From: an uncultured Lachnospiraceae bacterium
GTDB lineage: Bacteria; Bacillota; Clostridia; Lachnospirales; Lachnospiraceae
Length of the DNA stretch: 64,000 bases
Assembly (NCBI GenBank): GCA_910579395.1
Contig: CAJTUC010000020.1
Location: 12,367-76,366 of the forward strand
Direction: 5' to 3'
In this document: piece after piece, positions 7,270 to 16,330 of the stretch
How positions within the stretch are numbered: the stretch's first letter is position 1
How the letters are laid out: every line of letters starts with the position of its first letter
Notes under the pieces: model-generated
Seen by the model: only the letters and a program-made list of their open reading frames with translations
The model's database searches: none
Told to the model about the DNA's origin: nothing
Translations under genes and position numbers: made by a program

Positions 7270-9042
7270 ATGTATTATCCGGATGAAGTGATAGAGGAAG
7301 TGCGGGCGCGGAATGACATCGTGGATGTGATTTCCGGGTATGTCCGTATTCAGAAAAAAGGGAGCAGTTATTTTGGCCTTTGTCCCTTTCACAATGAGAA
7401 ATCGCCGTCTTTTTCCGTTTCACCGGGCAAGCAGATGTATTACTGTTTCGGCTGCGGCGCGGGCGGCAATGTCTTTACCTTTTTGATGGCATATGAAAAC
7501 TGTTCTTTCGGAGAGGCTGTCAAAGAACTGGCGGAGCGGGCGGGTGTTGCGCTGCCCGAGGTGGAATACTCCGAAGAGGTAAAGAAAAGAGAAGGCAGAC
7601 GGGCAAAGCTTCTGGAAGTGAATAAGGAAGCTGCAAAATATTTTTATTATATGCTGCGTTCGCCAAAAGGAGCGGCTGGCTACCGTTATTTATCGGGCAG
7701 GGCGTTAAGCGATGAGACGATGAAGAAATTCGGACTCGGTTTTGCCGGTGTGACGAATAATGAGATGTCGGCTTATCTGCGCTCCAAAGGATACGATGAC
7801 GGGGTGATTCGGGACGCGGGGCTTGCCAACTATGATGAAAAACGCGGTATGTATGATAAATTCTGGAACCGGGTCATGTTCCCGATTCAGGATATCAATC
7901 ATCGGGTCATCGGATTCGGCGGCAGGGTCATGGGAGATGGACAGCCGAAATATCTGAACTCGCCCGAAACGATGATTTTTGATAAGAGCCGAAATTTGTA
8001 TGGATTGAATTTTGCGAGGACTTCGCGGAAGAATAATATTATTTTGTGCGAGGGATATATGGATGTCATCGCCATGCACCAGGCCGGTTATACACAGGCG
8101 GCAGCTTCTCTCGGAACGGCTTTTACGGTGGGACAGGCCAATCTGCTTCGGCGGTACACACAGGAAGTGCTGCTCGCCTATGACAGCGACGGTGCGGGCG
8201 TGAATGCGGCGCTTCGGGCAATCGGTATCCTGCGGGAGACCGGGCTCAGAGGCAGGATCATCAATATGTCACCGGCAAAGGACCCGGACGAATTTATGAA
8301 AGCGTATGGTGCGGAGGCTTTTCAAGAGCGTATTGATAAGGCGGAGAACAGCTTCTTCTTTGAACTGCGGATATTGGAGCGGGATTATGATCTGGGCGAC
8401 CCGGATTCCAAAACGAGATTTTACCGGGAAATCGCAAAAAAGCTGTGTAACTTTGAAGATGAGGTTGAGCGTGAGAACTATGTGGAGTCCGTGGCGGAGA
8501 AGTATCATATCGGCTATGAGAACCTGCGGAAACTGGTTGCTTCTTATGCGGCGCAGACGGGATTGGTCAAGCCGGTAACGAGACCGAAACCTACTGTATC
8601 GGCCAAAAATACGCCGCAGGAGAACACGAAGCGTTCCCAGCGGCTGCTGCTCACATGGCTGACTGAAGAGCCATCGTTATATGGGAAGATTAAAAAGTAT
8701 ATCCAAGTGGAAGACTTTACAGAGACACTTTATCAGCAAGTGGCCCGTAAGCTCTTTGAAGATTTGGAACAGGGGAATTTTCAGCCGGCGGCGATCATCA
8801 GTATGTTTCAGGATGAGGAAGAACAGAGAGAGGTGGCATCTCTGTTCAATACAAAGCTGCAGGAAGAAATGACGGATGCAGAGCGGGAAAAAGCGTTCCA
8901 TGATATTGTATACACGGTCAAACGGAATAGCTTTGAATATTATTCCAGCAGGACAGGTGTAGACATGAATGCACTGAATCAGGTAATCTCGGGGAAAAAA
9001 GCACTGGAAGAACTTAGCAAAACGCATATTTCCCTGCGTTAG
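7270..9042 (+). CDS. dnaG: DNA primase
   Basis: A 590-residue primase that makes RNA primers for replication. The N-terminal CHC2 zinc finger has C38, H41 (CPFH) and C59, C62 (CFGC). The RNA polymerase/TOPRIM core includes GFGGR, then CEGYMD near residues 260-265 and AYDSDGAG near 300. The C-terminal 140 residues are the helicase-interaction region. The start follows AAAGG. The gene sits between dgt and rpoD, as in the macromolecular-synthesis arrangement of many Firmicutes. Length is normal. Confidence 0.97.
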   Translation: MYYPDEVIEEVRARNDIVDVISGYVRIQKKGSSYFGLCPFHNEKSPSFSVSPGKQMYYCFGCGAGGNVFTFLMAYENCSFGEAVKELAERAGVALPEVEYSEEVKKREGRRAKLLEVNKEAAKYFYYMLRSPKGAAGYRYLSGRALSDETMKKFGLGFAGVTNNEMSAYLRSKGYDDGVIRDAGLANYDEKRGMYDKFWNRVMFPIQDINHRVIGFGGRVMGDGQPKYLNSPETMIFDKSRNLYGLNFARTSRKNNIILCEGYMDVIAMHQAGYTQAAASLGTAFTVGQANLLRRYTQEVLLAYDSDGAGVNAALRAIGILRETGLRGRIINMSPAKDPDEFMKAYGAEAFQERIDKAENSFFFELRILERDYDLGDPDSKTRFYREIAKKLCNFEDEVERENYVESVAEKYHIGYENLRKLVASYAAQTGLVKPVTRPKPTVSAKNTPQENTKRSQRLLLTWLTEEPSLYGKIKKYIQVEDFTETLYQQVARKLFEDLEQGNFQPAAIISMFQDEEEQREVASLFNTKLQEEMTDAEREKAFHDIVYTVKRNSFEYYSSRTGVDMNALNQVISGKKALEELSKTHISLR

Positions 9043-9079
9043 AGGAAAAAATAGAACTGTTTAACCCGGAAAAGGAAGG

Positions 9080-10204
9080 ATGGGCCAAGTAATGGACGAA
9101 AATGTACAGGCAAAGTTTGAAGAGCGTTTAAAAGAACTCTTAAATAATGCTAAGAAGAAAAAGAATGTTCTGGAGTACCAGGAGATTAGCGAATTTTTCC
9201 ATGATATGACATTGGAAGAAGAGCAGTTTGACCGGATTCTGGAAACATTGGAACAGAACAATGTGGATGTCCTGCGGATTACGGAAGGGGACGATGTGGA
9301 TGACGAGGAAATCATTTTAATGGAAGAGGACGATGTGGATGTGGAAAACATCGACCTGACCGTGCCGGACGGCGTCAGCATCGAGGACCCTGTCAGAATG
9401 TATCTGAAGGAAATCGGTAAAGTGCCGCTGCTGAGCGCGGAAGAGGAAATCGAACTGGCCCTGAAGATGGAGATGGGAGACGAGGAAGCGAAGAAAAGGC
9501 TTGCGGAAGCGAATCTTCGTCTTGTTGTCAGTATTGCCAAAAGGTATGTGGGCCGCGGTATGCTTTTTTTGGACCTGATTCAGGAAGGAAATCTGGGTCT
9601 TATTAAGGCTGTTGAAAAATTTGATTATAGAAAAGGGTTTAAGTTTTCTACTTATGCGACATGGTGGATCCGGCAGGCCATTACAAGGGCAATCGCCGAT
9701 CAGGCGAGGACCATCCGTATTCCGGTGCATATGGTGGAGACGATCAATAAGCTGATCCGTGTGAGCAGACAGTTACTGCAGGAACTCGGAAGGGAACCAA
9801 CGCCGGAAGAGATTGCCGAGGAAATGGACATGCCCGTGGAGAGAGTGCGGGAAATTTTGAAGATTTCCCAGGAACCGGTCTCTTTAGAAACGCCGATCGG
9901 TGAAGAAGAGGACAGTCATCTCGGCGACTTCATTCAGGATGATAACGTGCCGGTTCCGGCGGATGCAGCAGCTTTTACACTTTTAAAAGAGCAGCTCGTA
10001 GAGGTGCTCGGCACTTTGACGGAGAGAGAGCAGAAAGTGCTCCGTCTGCGTTTCGGCCTGGATGACGGCCGTGCGAGAACGCTAGAGGAAGTCGGCAAAG
10101 AGTTCAGCGTTACCCGTGAGCGTATCCGGCAGATTGAAGCAAAGGCCTTGAGAAAGCTGCGTCATCCGAGCAGAAGCAGGAAGCTGAAGGATTATCTGGA
10201 TTGA
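9080..10204 (+). CDS. rpoD: RNA polymerase primary sigma factor
   Basis: A 374-residue housekeeping sigma-70 factor (SigA). A short acidic N-terminal region (about 1-90) is followed by region 1.2 (DPVRMYLKEIG) and region 2 with the -10 recognition helix YATWWIRQAITRAI. Region 3 precedes region 4, with the -35 recognition helix VTRERIRQIEAKALRKL. The start may be 9080 or 9092; spacing from AAGGAAGG does not settle it. It follows dnaG by 37 bases and its stop overlaps the trmK start, so it is translationally coupled to trmK. Confidence 0.97.
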   Translation: MGQVMDENVQAKFEERLKELLNNAKKKKNVLEYQEISEFFHDMTLEEEQFDRILETLEQNNVDVLRITEGDDVDDEEIILMEEDDVDVENIDLTVPDGVSIEDPVRMYLKEIGKVPLLSAEEEIELALKMEMGDEEAKKRLAEANLRLVVSIAKRYVGRGMLFLDLIQEGNLGLIKAVEKFDYRKGFKFSTYATWWIRQAITRAIADQARTIRIPVHMVETINKLIRVSRQLLQELGREPTPEEIAEEMDMPVERVREILKISQEPVSLETPIGEEEDSHLGDFIQDDNVPVPADAAAFTLLKEQLVEVLGTLTEREQKVLRLRFGLDDGRARTLEEVGKEFSVTRERIRQIEAKALRKLRHPSRSRKLKDYLD

Positions 10205-10989
10205 TGCGGGAGAAGATAGTCCTTTCGGAAAGGTTGGGGGCCGTCGCGGCCATGGTCACGGAAGGAAACAGAGTCTGCGATATCGGATGTGACCACGGTT
10301 TTGTGCCGATTTATCTCTTGCAGCAGGGCATCAGTCCCGGTGCGCTTGCGATGGATGTCAGAGAGGGGCCGCTTGAGCAGGCCAGAATACATATTAAGGC
10401 ATACGGTCTGGAAACGCTTATCGAAGCCAGAATTTCGGATGGACTCGCTGCGTTCCGAAAAGGAGAAGCGGATACGCTGATCTGTGCCGGGATGGGCGGC
10501 AGGCTGATGATGCGCATCCTTTCAGAGGAAAAAGAGAAGGCGGCTTCCTTTCGGGAACTGATCTTACAGCCGCAGTCGGAGATTCAGCAGTTTCGTTCTT
10601 TTCTGCGCGGACAGGGATATCTGCTTACGGATGAGAATATGATAGAGGAAGACGGCAAATTTTATCCGATGATGAAGGCTGTAAAAAGTGAGCATGGATT
10701 CAGCAATTTTGACAAAACTCTACCTCAAGGTGAGAGCTCAAAAACCTTTTGGCAGCAGATGGAAGACAGATACGGCCCTCTGTTATTACAGCGGAAACAT
10801 CCGGTGCTGTATCGGTATCTGGAGCGGGAAGCGCGTATCTGCGACGAAGTGCTTTGGCAGCTGCAGGTTCAGGGAACGGAAGGACCGAAAAAAAGCAGGC
10901 GTTACGAAGAAATCAGCAGACAAAAGAGGAATTGTTTGCGGGTCATGAGAGAAAGGTATGGTGACGGGTATGGTGAGGATTCACATTGA
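10204..10989 (+). CDS. trmK: tRNA (adenine(22)-N1)-methyltransferase
   Basis: A 261-residue class I SAM methyltransferase; TrmK methylates N1 of A22 in bacterial tRNAs. The ATG at 10204 overlaps the rpoD stop by one base (TGATG). The SAM-binding motif is VCDIGCDHGFVPIYLL near residues 23-38, followed by an acidic AMDVREGP. The catalytic-side motif is CAGMGG. A C-terminal helical domain follows. trmK next to rpoD is a conserved Firmicute arrangement. It overlaps the next gene by about 20 bases, which suggests a common transcript. Confidence 0.9.
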   Translation: MREKIVLSERLGAVAAMVTEGNRVCDIGCDHGFVPIYLLQQGISPGALAMDVREGPLEQARIHIKAYGLETLIEARISDGLAAFRKGEADTLICAGMGGRLMMRILSEEKEKAASFRELILQPQSEIQQFRSFLRGQGYLLTDENMIEEDGKFYPMMKAVKSEHGFSNFDKTLPQGESSKTFWQQMEDRYGPLLLQRKHPVLYRYLEREARICDEVLWQLQVQGTEGPKKSRRYEEISRQKRNCLRVMRERYGDGYGEDSH

Positions 10990-12622
10990 CGGAAAAGAAA
11001 AGTTATACGAAGAAGGTATTAAATACGAAATCATCGCTAAAGAATATCAGCATTTGTACAAGGAGCCGATTGCACTCGTCATCATTAACGGTAAGATACG
11101 GGAATTGATGAAAAGAGTCGACAGGGACTGCGAACTCACTTTTGCTACCTATGGAGATGCTATCGGACACAAAACATATGTACGTTCTGCCATTATGCTG
11201 CTGATGAAAGCCATTAAGGATGTAGCCGGTTATGAAACGGCGGCGGAGACAAAGGTGGAATTTGCGATTGGGGCCGGTTATTACTGTCGGTTTCGGAAAG
11301 GTTTTTCGCTGGACGAAAAGCAGATCGTGCGGGTAAAGGAGCGGATGCAGGAACTGGTGGAAGCGGACCTTGCGATTACGAAGAAAGCTTATCCGGCGGA
11401 AGAGGCGATCGCTTTATTTAAAAAATATGGTATGAATGATAAGGTGAAACTGTTCCGTTATAGGAGAAGTTCTACGATTAATGTATATTGTCTGGGAGAT
11501 TACTATGATTATTATTATGGCTATATGCTGCCCAGTACAGGATATATCAGCTGTTTTGACCTGTTACCCTATGAAAATGGCCTGATATTGCTGCTTCCCG
11601 AAAAGGAAGAACCGGAAAAGCTTCCGGTCTTTGAACCGAGAAAGAAGCTGTTTCAGACATTAATGCAGGCAGGACAATGGGTAGAAGAAATAGGAATCGA
11701 TACAGTGGGCGATCTGAACGACCAGATTTGTGAGGGCAATATCGCGGATATGATCCTGGTGCAGGAGGCGCTTCAGGAGAGGAGAATTGGAGAAATCGCC
11801 AGAGATATCGCACGGAGGGAAGGCGTGAAGTTTGTTATGATAGCGGGACCTTCTTCTTCCGGCAAAACGACTTTTTCCCACCGTTTATCGATTCAGCTCC
11901 GGACTTATGGCATGAGGCCGCATACGATTGGACTGGATAACTATTACCTGAACCATGACAGCACGCCGCTCGACGAGGACGGAAATCCCGATTATGAATG
12001 TCTGGAAGCACTGGACGTGGAACAGTTCAATCAGGATATGGCGGAACTGTTAGCAGGGAAAAGCGTGGAACTGCCCACCTTTAATTTTAAAACGGGCAAA
12101 AGGGAGTACAACGGAAGAACAGTAAAACTGGGGCCGGATGACATTTTGGTCATTGAAGGGATTCACGGGCTGAATGAAAAGATGTCCCACTCGCTTCCGG
12201 CGGAAAGTAAGTATAAAATTTATATCAGTGCCCTGACCTGTTTGAATGTGGATGAGCATAACCGGATTCCGACGACGGACGGAAGGCTGTTGCGGCGTAT
12301 GGTGCGGGATGCCAGAACGAGGGGAGCGAGCGCGCAGAAAACGATTGAAATGTGGGCTTCCGTCAGACGCGGGGAAGAAAAATATATTTTCCCGTTCCAG
12401 GAGCAGGCGGATGCTATGTTCAATTCGGCGCTGGTCTATGAACTGGCCGTTCTGAAGCAGTATGCGGAACCTCTTTTGTTCAGCATTAAAAAGGGGGAGC
12501 CGGAATATCACGAGGCCAAACGGCTGTTAAAATTCCTGGAATATTTTCTGGGTGTCAGCAGCGAGGAACTTCCTAAGAATTCTCTTTGCCGGGAATTTGT
12601 GGGGGGAAGCTGTTTTGAATAG
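10970..12622 (+). CDS. Nucleoside kinase (TGS/ThrRS-like N-terminus plus uridine-kinase domain)
   Basis: A 550-residue protein. The N-terminal 220 residues resemble the TGS and second additional domain of threonyl-tRNA synthetase. The C-terminal half is a uridine-kinase/phosphoribulokinase-like P-loop kinase. Visible motifs are GPSSSGKTT (near 291-299), the substrate loop GLDNYYLNHD, VIEGIHGLN, and a lid segment RRMVRDARTRG. Family members are annotated as nucleoside kinases of uncertain substrate. An in-frame ATG at 10958 is possible; GGTGA upstream favours 10970. It ends the dgt-trmK run; a hairpin follows. Confidence 0.85.
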   Translation: MVRIHIDGKEKLYEEGIKYEIIAKEYQHLYKEPIALVIINGKIRELMKRVDRDCELTFATYGDAIGHKTYVRSAIMLLMKAIKDVAGYETAAETKVEFAIGAGYYCRFRKGFSLDEKQIVRVKERMQELVEADLAITKKAYPAEEAIALFKKYGMNDKVKLFRYRRSSTINVYCLGDYYDYYYGYMLPSTGYISCFDLLPYENGLILLLPEKEEPEKLPVFEPRKKLFQTLMQAGQWVEEIGIDTVGDLNDQICEGNIADMILVQEALQERRIGEIARDIARREGVKFVMIAGPSSSGKTTFSHRLSIQLRTYGMRPHTIGLDNYYLNHDSTPLDEDGNPDYECLEALDVEQFNQDMAELLAGKSVELPTFNFKTGKREYNGRTVKLGPDDILVIEGIHGLNEKMSHSLPAESKYKIYISALTCLNVDEHNRIPTTDGRLLRRMVRDARTRGASAQKTIEMWASVRRGEEKYIFPFQEQADAMFNSALVYELAVLKQYAEPLLFSIKKGEPEYHEAKRLLKFLEYFLGVSSEELPKNSLCREFVGGSCFE

Positions 12623-12629
12623 GAAATAA

Positions 12630-12670
12630 AGTTTCTCTAAGACAGTAAAATACACTGTCTAAGAGAAACT
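12630..12670. terminator. Strong hairpin after the nucleoside kinase gene
   Basis: AGTTTCTCTAAGACAGT (12630-12646) pairs with 12654-12670 with a single mismatch and a 7-base loop. It probably ends or protects the upstream transcript, but there is no downstream T-run, so it is not a canonical intrinsic terminator. Confidence 0.55.
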
Positions 12671-12681
12671 ATGTTATTCCC

Positions 12682-12815
12682 GAAAGAATCGCTTTGCGAT
12701 TCTTCCTGGGTGTGAGGAATAGCGCTTTGCGATTCTTCCAAGTGAGTAGTGGAAAGTGTTGCTTTGCGATTCTTCCAAGTGAACAGCAGGAAGAATGTGC
12801 GTTGTGGTTCTTCTA
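12682..12815. repeat. Degenerate tandem repeat array upstream of rnpB
   Basis: Four degenerate units of roughly 33-46 bases share the core GCTTTGCGATTCTTCC, followed in units 2 and 3 by AAGTGA. The first unit also forms AAGAATCGC/GCGATTCTT, the hairpin seen near 7204-7225. Spacing and sequence are too variable for a CRISPR array. The rnpB promoter must lie in or near this array, but no clear -35/-10 pair stands out. Confidence 0.7.
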
Positions 12816-12825
12816 AATGGGATAT

Positions 12826-13168
12826 AAAATAAGTAGAATAAATGATCGCGCCCGCGTGCGGGTGAGGAAAGTCCGGGCTTCACAGGGCAGGATGCCGGAT
12901 AACGTCCGGTGGAGGCGACTCTAAGGATAGTGCAACAGAAATAATACCGCCGCACTTGTTGCGGTAAGGGTGGAATGGCAGTGTAAGAGACTACCGCTTT
13001 TCCGGTAACGGAGAAGGCTGTGTAAACCCCATCCGAAGCAAGACCAGACAGAAAGCAACAGGTTTGCCCGGCCTGCTTTCAGGTAGGTCGCTAGAAACTG
13101 TCGGCGACGACAGTTCCAGATAGATGATCATTCACGACATAACCCGGCTTATCGTTCTGCTTATTTTA
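12826..13168 (+). ncRNA. rnpB: RNase P RNA (class A)
   Basis: The catalytic RNA of RNase P, which trims tRNA 5' leaders. The near-universal core GAGGAAAGTCCGGGCT is at about 12866-12881 and the 3' partner ends ATAACCCGGCTTAT. The conserved ACAGAAA element occurs twice (about 12934 and 13048). Helix P1 can be seen directly: AAAATAAGTAGAA (12826-12838) pairs with TTCTGCTTATTTT (13155-13167). Exact ends are approximate. A terminator follows at 13198. Confidence 0.93.
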
Positions 13169-13197
13169 TCATTTATAGAAATCTTGTATTGCGAATC

Positions 13198-13219
13198 TCT
13201 CCCCTTTGGGGAGATTTTT
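13198..13219 (+). terminator. Rho-independent terminator of rnpB
   Basis: TCTCCCC and GGGGAGA form a 7-bp stem with loop TTT, followed by TTTTT. Confidence 0.82.
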
Positions 13220-13248
13220 GCATGTGGATAGTGGAAACGGAGGATTGT

Positions 13249-14049
13249 ATGAGACATCGAGGGCTGAATAAACGCATTCTGTGCCTGTCCTGCGCTTTTT
13301 TGGCGCTGGCCTTGCCGCTCCATGTAAAGGCAGAAGACTCACAGGCGCCTCATTTGATTCAGACGGTGACAGAGCAGGATATTTTTGAAGGAAAGCTCGC
13401 CCTCGGTTTTCTGGAAAGTCCTGTCCTGACATCGAGCGACTGCGGAATGGCGTATGAAAATGTTAAAAACTGCATTGTCCGTATCCATATGGGGAATGCT
13501 TATGGGAGCGGTGTTGTTTTTAAAATAACACCGGAGAATATTGTTATTGTGACGAATAAGCATGTTTTGTCGTATTGGGAGGAAGCTGTCAGTTATGTGC
13601 AGTTTCCGCAAGGGTATTTTACACAGGCACGGATTCTCGGTACATCCGGAGAACATGATATCGGTTTTCTGGTGGTGGACAATCAGGAGTTCGATTACCG
13701 GGAACTGGAACAGCTTCGGTATGTACATTGGGATATGGACATGTACCAAGCTATGGAGGCAGGCGATGCCCTGTTCTGTACGGGAGCCGGAGATGCGGTG
13801 GAGGCAGACGGTGCGGACAGTTTTTATCAGGGCAGCGTCGGAGATATGAATTATTATATCGATGATTTTGGTGAATATATGATTTACGGTTATGGTTATG
13901 CCAAAGAAGGGATGTCCGGCGGCGGAACGTTTGATTCATACGGAAACTTTATTGGTATGATATCCGGAGCTACAATGAGCGGAGAGACAGCCAGTGTGCC
14001 GCTCCCGGTAATTTTAGAGGCATATGAGAACATACGGGGGGAAGAGTGA
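13249..14049 (+). CDS. Exported trypsin-like serine protease
   Basis: A 266-residue S1-family peptidase. The ATG at 13249 is five bases behind GGAGG. The protein then starts MRHRGLNKR, with a hydrophobic core and signal cleavage near VKA-ED (about residue 25). The triad is visible: His in TNKHVLS (about 104), Asp in EHDIGFL (about 137) and Ser in EGMSGGG (about 222). There is no PDZ domain, unlike HtrA/DegP, so it resembles short surface proteases of gut Firmicutes. The next gene, a PH-like membrane protein, follows 46 bases later. Substrate unknown. Confidence 0.82.
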   Translation: MRHRGLNKRILCLSCAFLALALPLHVKAEDSQAPHLIQTVTEQDIFEGKLALGFLESPVLTSSDCGMAYENVKNCIVRIHMGNAYGSGVVFKITPENIVIVTNKHVLSYWEEAVSYVQFPQGYFTQARILGTSGEHDIGFLVVDNQEFDYRELEQLRYVHWDMDMYQAMEAGDALFCTGAGDAVEADGADSFYQGSVGDMNYYIDDFGEYMIYGYGYAKEGMSGGGTFDSYGNFIGMISGATMSGETASVPLPVILEAYENIRGEE

Positions 14050-14095
14050 AAGCCGGTGACTGGCTGAAAACCGGAACAGGAGGCATGATCGCAGA

Positions 14096-15076
14096 ATGAT
14101 AAAAATAGAGGTGAACGAAGGAAAACTGCCCTGGGTCGTGGGCACAGGAGCAATTCTGTCAGGAATACTATTCGGTATCCTGATGACGGTCTATCCGAAT
14201 GATTCCGGCATAGTAAGGTGTGTCAGTTATTTGGTGATCGGTTTGATCATCTGCATGGGCATCGGAATGTGTTTCAGCGGTCGCTATAGAAAAATGATGG
14301 TGGAGGACAGGACGCTCTGCTATACGAACCGTCTTGGAAAAAAGAAAACTTTTTCCCTGGACGAAATCGGTTATTGTAAGGCTGCGTTAGAGGATAAGAG
14401 CGGAAGAGACTATCTGAAAATCTATGACTTGCGCGGTGAAAAGTTATGTAAACTTGAATTCAGTATGAAAGACAGCGCACTCTTTTTACAATATCTGCTC
14501 GATAATCAAGTCAATGTGGAATGCTCTGAGAAATCCGATGATTTTTTAAAAAGTATGATTCATACGGAAACGCTCTGTGCGGAAGAAATACCGGATAAGA
14601 TCAATATATGTTATGAGAAGGCGAGAGAAATTGTATGGGAATGGACACAGAGGCATAAGGAACTCCGCGCCGGATGGAAAATGGGAATTGCTGCCTATCT
14701 GGAAGAAGAACTGTCGGAAAAAAAGCAGTTGTGGGAGCAGAAGGGATGTGCGGAGACTTTGTTTTCAAAGAACGGAGAGGCACAAAAACTCTGTGAAAGT
14801 AAACTGCCGGAGGGTTGCCTGATCGTCATTGAGGGGTACTTGCAGAAAGATGACGGTTTTGTGTTCGATAAAAAGAACCGGGCCGTAATGTTTTATGTTC
14901 CGGTAGTTGGCGTTTCCAGGTCTATGCAGGCGGGAGAGGAGCAAAAAATCAGGCTGTTCGGAGAGGCGCTTTCTGAGCTGGCATGGCAGCTCGAGTGGTT
15001 GTCCAATATGCTGCCCAGGACCCGCTATCATACAGAGCAGATTTCCATAAATCATGAATTGATTGAAAGGTTATAG
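14096..15076 (+). CDS. Membrane protein with PH-like domain, function unknown
   Basis: A 326-residue protein I do not recognise by name. Two transmembrane helices lie near residues 12-32 and 42-60. A basic turn follows, then a beta-rich segment (about 65-140: EDRTLCYTNRLGKKKTFSLD and on) that reads like a bacterial PH-like domain. The remaining 180 residues are mixed helical and rich in Glu/Lys, with a VIEGYLQKDDGFVFDKKNRA stretch near 240. Weak upstream RBS. It could be co-transcribed with the protease gene. Downstream lies a 120-bp tandem repeat. Confidence 0.6.
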   Translation: MIKIEVNEGKLPWVVGTGAILSGILFGILMTVYPNDSGIVRCVSYLVIGLIICMGIGMCFSGRYRKMMVEDRTLCYTNRLGKKKTFSLDEIGYCKAALEDKSGRDYLKIYDLRGEKLCKLEFSMKDSALFLQYLLDNQVNVECSEKSDDFLKSMIHTETLCAEEIPDKINICYEKAREIVWEWTQRHKELRAGWKMGIAAYLEEELSEKKQLWEQKGCAETLFSKNGEAQKLCESKLPEGCLIVIEGYLQKDDGFVFDKKNRAVMFYVPVVGVSRSMQAGEEQKIRLFGEALSELAWQLEWLSNMLPRTRYHTEQISINHELIERL

Positions 15077-15116
15077 TGTCCACCACCCCGAAAGTATGGT
15101 ACAATGTAATGAACGC

Positions 15117-15405
15117 AAAGGAAAAACAAGCGGCTCCGAAGGAGACATTTGTTTTTCATGCGTGATTAACGAGCAAACGTCCGACGAAGGAGGACAGAGA
15201 GCGCAGAAAGCGCGAGTTTGCGAGAGACAGCCTGGAAAAGGAAAAACAAGCGGCTCCGAAGGAGACATTTGTTTTTCATGCGTGATTAACGAGCAAACGT
15301 CCGACGAAGGAGGACAGAGAGCGCAGAAAGCGCGAGTTTGCGAGAGACAGCCTGGAAAAGGAAAAACAAGCGGCTCCGAAGGAGACATTTGTTTTTCATG
15401 CGTGA
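15117..15405. repeat. 120-bp perfect tandem repeat (2.4 copies) with hairpin
   Basis: Units begin at about 15117, 15237 and 15357 and appear identical. Each starts with an imperfect 17-bp hairpin: GAAAAACAAGCGGCTCC, loop GAA, then GGAGACATTTGTTTTTC. A spacer rich in GAGAGCGCAGAAAGCGCGAG follows. Because 120 is divisible by three, both strands stay open across it, but a peptide made only of the repeat is unlikely to be real. It fills the gap between the PH-like gene and the epimerase gene. Confidence 0.88.
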
Positions 15406-15438
15406 GAATAGGGCTGCAAAAGAATGGGGGATAAGTTT

Positions 15439-16311
15439 ATGGCATTATTTCAAATCGGCAATGAAAAAATTACCATACAGATTGATAGTATGGGGGCGGA
15501 ACTGAAATCGTTAAAAAGAGTCGATACCGGAACGGAATACATGTGGGAAGGAAATCCGGTTTTTTGGAAAAGGACTTCGCCGGTGCTTTTTCCACTCGTA
15601 GGCGGGTTAAAGAATGGAGAGTATCTTCATGATGGCCGCCGATATCCGATGGGGCAGCACGGTTTTGCCAGAGACAGACAGTTTCAACTAAAGAGCCAGA
15701 CGAATCGGGAAATCTGGTTCGCTCTGGAGTCAAATGAAGAAAGCCTGCAGGAGTATCCTTATGAATTTCTGCTGGAACTTGGATATGAATTACAGGAAAA
15801 TATGGTAATCGTTAAGTGGAAAGTAACGAATCCGGCTTCCGGGGAACTGCATTTTTCTATTGGGGGACATCCTGCTTTCCGCTGTCCGATTCTGGAAGAT
15901 ACAAAACAGACTGATTATCGTATCCGGTTTGATACGAAGGAGAAAGTGACATCGGGCATTATTCAAAATGGACTGATGAGCGATGAAAAAGAAGTTTATC
16001 CGCTGGAAAACGGGTACCTGCAGATTACAGAGCATTTATTTGATCGGGACGCGCTTGTCATCGAAGAGGATCAGTCGAAAGAAGTTGCACTCGTAAAACC
16101 GGATGGCAGGGTCTATCTGACAGTCCGTTTTGATGCGCCGCTTTTCGGTATCTGGTCGCCGCCGGGTAAAAATGCACCGTTCATCTGCATAGAACCGTGG
16201 TATGGCAGATGCGACGATATAGATTATACGGGAACATGGGAAGAACGGAAATGGGGACAGCGTCTGGCTCCTGGAGAAAGTTTGGAGGCATCTTATCAGA
16301 TTATTGTTTAA
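15439..16311 (+). CDS. Aldose 1-epimerase family protein (LacX-like)
   Basis: A 290-residue galactose-mutarotase-fold protein that interconverts sugar anomers or hexose-6-phosphate anomers. I chose the ATG at 15439 behind GGGGGATAAG. Family marks: FQIGNEKITIQI at the start, LFPLVGGLKNGEY, the His of MGQHGFARD, FSIGGHPAF with the second His, and a C-terminal FICIEPWYGR with Glu. These fit the LacX-like branch. No sugar operon is adjacent, and the ABC transporter gene starts 19 bases after it ends. Confidence 0.87.
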   Translation: MALFQIGNEKITIQIDSMGAELKSLKRVDTGTEYMWEGNPVFWKRTSPVLFPLVGGLKNGEYLHDGRRYPMGQHGFARDRQFQLKSQTNREIWFALESNEESLQEYPYEFLLELGYELQENMVIVKWKVTNPASGELHFSIGGHPAFRCPILEDTKQTDYRIRFDTKEKVTSGIIQNGLMSDEKEVYPLENGYLQITEHLFDRDALVIEEDQSKEVALVKPDGRVYLTVRFDAPLFGIWSPPGKNAPFICIEPWYGRCDDIDYTGTWEERKWGQRLAPGESLEASYQIIV

Positions 16312-16330
16312 TATATGGAAAGAGAAAGGT

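Noticed and set aside
12682..12815. CRISPR array before rnpB
   Set aside because: Units are degenerate and unevenly spaced, the spacers are not unique, and no cas genes are nearby.
15063..15434. Open frames on both strands through the 120-bp repeat
   Set aside because: The repeat unit is divisible by three, so openness is trivial. The peptide is only repeated sequence, with no RBS and no domain.
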